Shown here piece by piece: positions 4,423-5,007 of a DNA stretch of 5,007 bases. Position numbers and translations under genes: made by a program. A model generated the notes under the pieces. That model had not been told where the DNA came from, did not search any database, and saw only the letters and a list, made by a program, of their open reading frames with translations. Source of the stretch: Candidatus Moraniibacteriota bacterium (lineage in GTDB: Bacteria > Patescibacteriota > Minisyncoccia > Moranbacterales > UBA2206); NCBI GenBank assembly GCA_003534085.1, contig DQBY01000123.1, forward strand, positions 1-5,007. The letters run 5' to 3'. Positions within the stretch are counted from its first letter, which is position 1. Every line of letters begins with the position of its first letter.

Positions 4423-4965
4423 TTATTCCAAAATATATTCCCAACCAGGTTGCCAAGTTTTTGTTTTCCGCCAATCTTCCGCAAAAGCCTGTTCCCATGT
4501 CTTTCCTTTCAGCAAAACATCCAAAGCTAATTGCGGCGCTTTGTGCGCGACGATGGCGATGCTTTTTCCGTCATAATTTTCTTTCAAAAATTCAAGAAAG
4601 CCAGCCACTCTATTTTTGACATCCTCATAGCTTTCGCCCTCTGGAAATTTTTCAATCACCATCTTCTCTTGCATCGGTTCAACCATTCCTGATGATCCGC
4701 CGTTATATTTCCCATAGCTGCACTCCCGCAATCTTTTGTCGGAAATTATCTCATGCGTGGCGCCCCACAGAATATTGGCGGAATCCACAGCCCTCTTCAG
4801 ATCAGAACAAAAGACCGCATCGAAATGTTTGTCCTTTATCTGTTCTTTCAAGTTTTTAACCCTCTGAATTCCAGTTTCAGAGAGTTCAGCATCGGACCAG
4901 CCGGAAGAAATGCCATTTTCATTGTCAGTCGTAGTGCCATGCACAAAATAGGTTATTTTTATCAT
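4423..4965 (-). CDS. Histidine-phosphatase (phosphoglycerate-mutase-like) family protein with VHG in place of RHG
   Basis: The 180-residue length and motif order fit the histidine phosphatase superfamily, whose members transfer or remove phosphate through a phosphohistidine. Visible features: YFVHGTTTDNENG (residues 6-18) with the putative nucleophile H9; SGWSDAELSETGIQR (21-35); FCSDLKRAV (52-60) with R58; LRECSYGKYNG (79-89) with the acidic residue E81; FPEGESYEDVKNR (107-119); and IVAHKAPQ (138-145) with the second histidine H141. The first arginine of the canonical RHG is replaced by V8, and the usual HGG after the second histidine is HKA. TYFVHGTTTDNE is a pattern I associate with a Patescibacterial subfamily, so this may be a subgroup trait rather than decay. 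Substrate is unknown; a small phosphorylated metabolite or phosphoprotein is possible. No Shine-Dalgarno precedes the ATG at 4965, and only 42 upstream bases are in the window, where I can name no clear promoter. Confidence 0.87.
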   Translation of the reverse strand: MIKITYFVHGTTTDNENGISSGWSDAELSETGIQRVKNLKEQIKDKHFDAVFCSDLKRAVDSANILWGATHEIISDKRLRECSYGKYNGGSSGMVEPMQEKMVIEKFPEGESYEDVKNRVAGFLEFLKENYDGKSIAIVAHKAPQLALDVLLKGKTWEQAFAEDWRKTKTWQPGWEYILE

Positions 4966-5007
4966 ATTTTTACAAAAGTAAATTGTTAGATATTAGAGCG
5001 TTGTTTA

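Overview
The window looks like a stretch of an ultra-small bacterium of the Candidate Phyla Radiation (Patescibacteria). This is inferred from several signs: moderate-to-low GC, short compact genes that all read on the minus strand, few Shine-Dalgarno sequences, and a set of protein types common in those genomes. These are a PaaX/Cas2-like winged-helix protein, a 'VHG' histidine phosphatase and a RhuM-type protein. The standard genetic code fits every gene. No rRNA, tRNA, insertion sequence or CRISPR array is visible.

In transcription order, from right to left, the window holds: a histidine-phosphatase family protein (4965-4423); a helical, HEAT-like protein of unknown function (4282-3773); a small SWIM zinc-finger protein (3718-2981); an unrecognised helical protein (2952-2347); a winged-helix/Cas2-fold PaaX-like regulator (2123-1563); a HAM1/RdgB-type nucleotide-pool-cleaning pyrophosphatase (1470-910); a 111-residue unknown protein with its own promoter, a perfect ribosome binding site and a terminator (806-471); and the N-terminal 93 codons of a RhuM-family protein that runs off the left edge (281-1). 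No gene-free stretch exceeds 300 bases. The largest gap (2124-2346) is filled mostly by repeats.

The most unusual content is a family of six dyad-symmetric intergenic elements at about 1477, 1520, 2133, 2206, 2261 and 4331. Each has a CGGCCG core (ACGGCCGT in five of the six) flanked by 7-base arms that can pair. Five keep an exact 7-20-7 layout. The arm sequences differ between copies while pairing is kept, which suggests selection on structure or on a dimeric binding site. Two copies share 39 identical bases. Copies lie 6 and 9 bases upstream of the start codons of the pyrophosphatase and the PaaX-like gene, and one overlaps the likely -10 box of the latter.

A second regulatory feature is a 21-base near-perfect palindrome placed exactly over the TATAAT box of the RhuM-type gene, whose product begins with a predicted helix-turn-helix. 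This is a plausible autoregulatory operator. The genes do not form one obvious pathway. They look like a loosely linked accessory/housekeeping run on one strand, ending at the terminator near 424-460 before the separately controlled RhuM unit.
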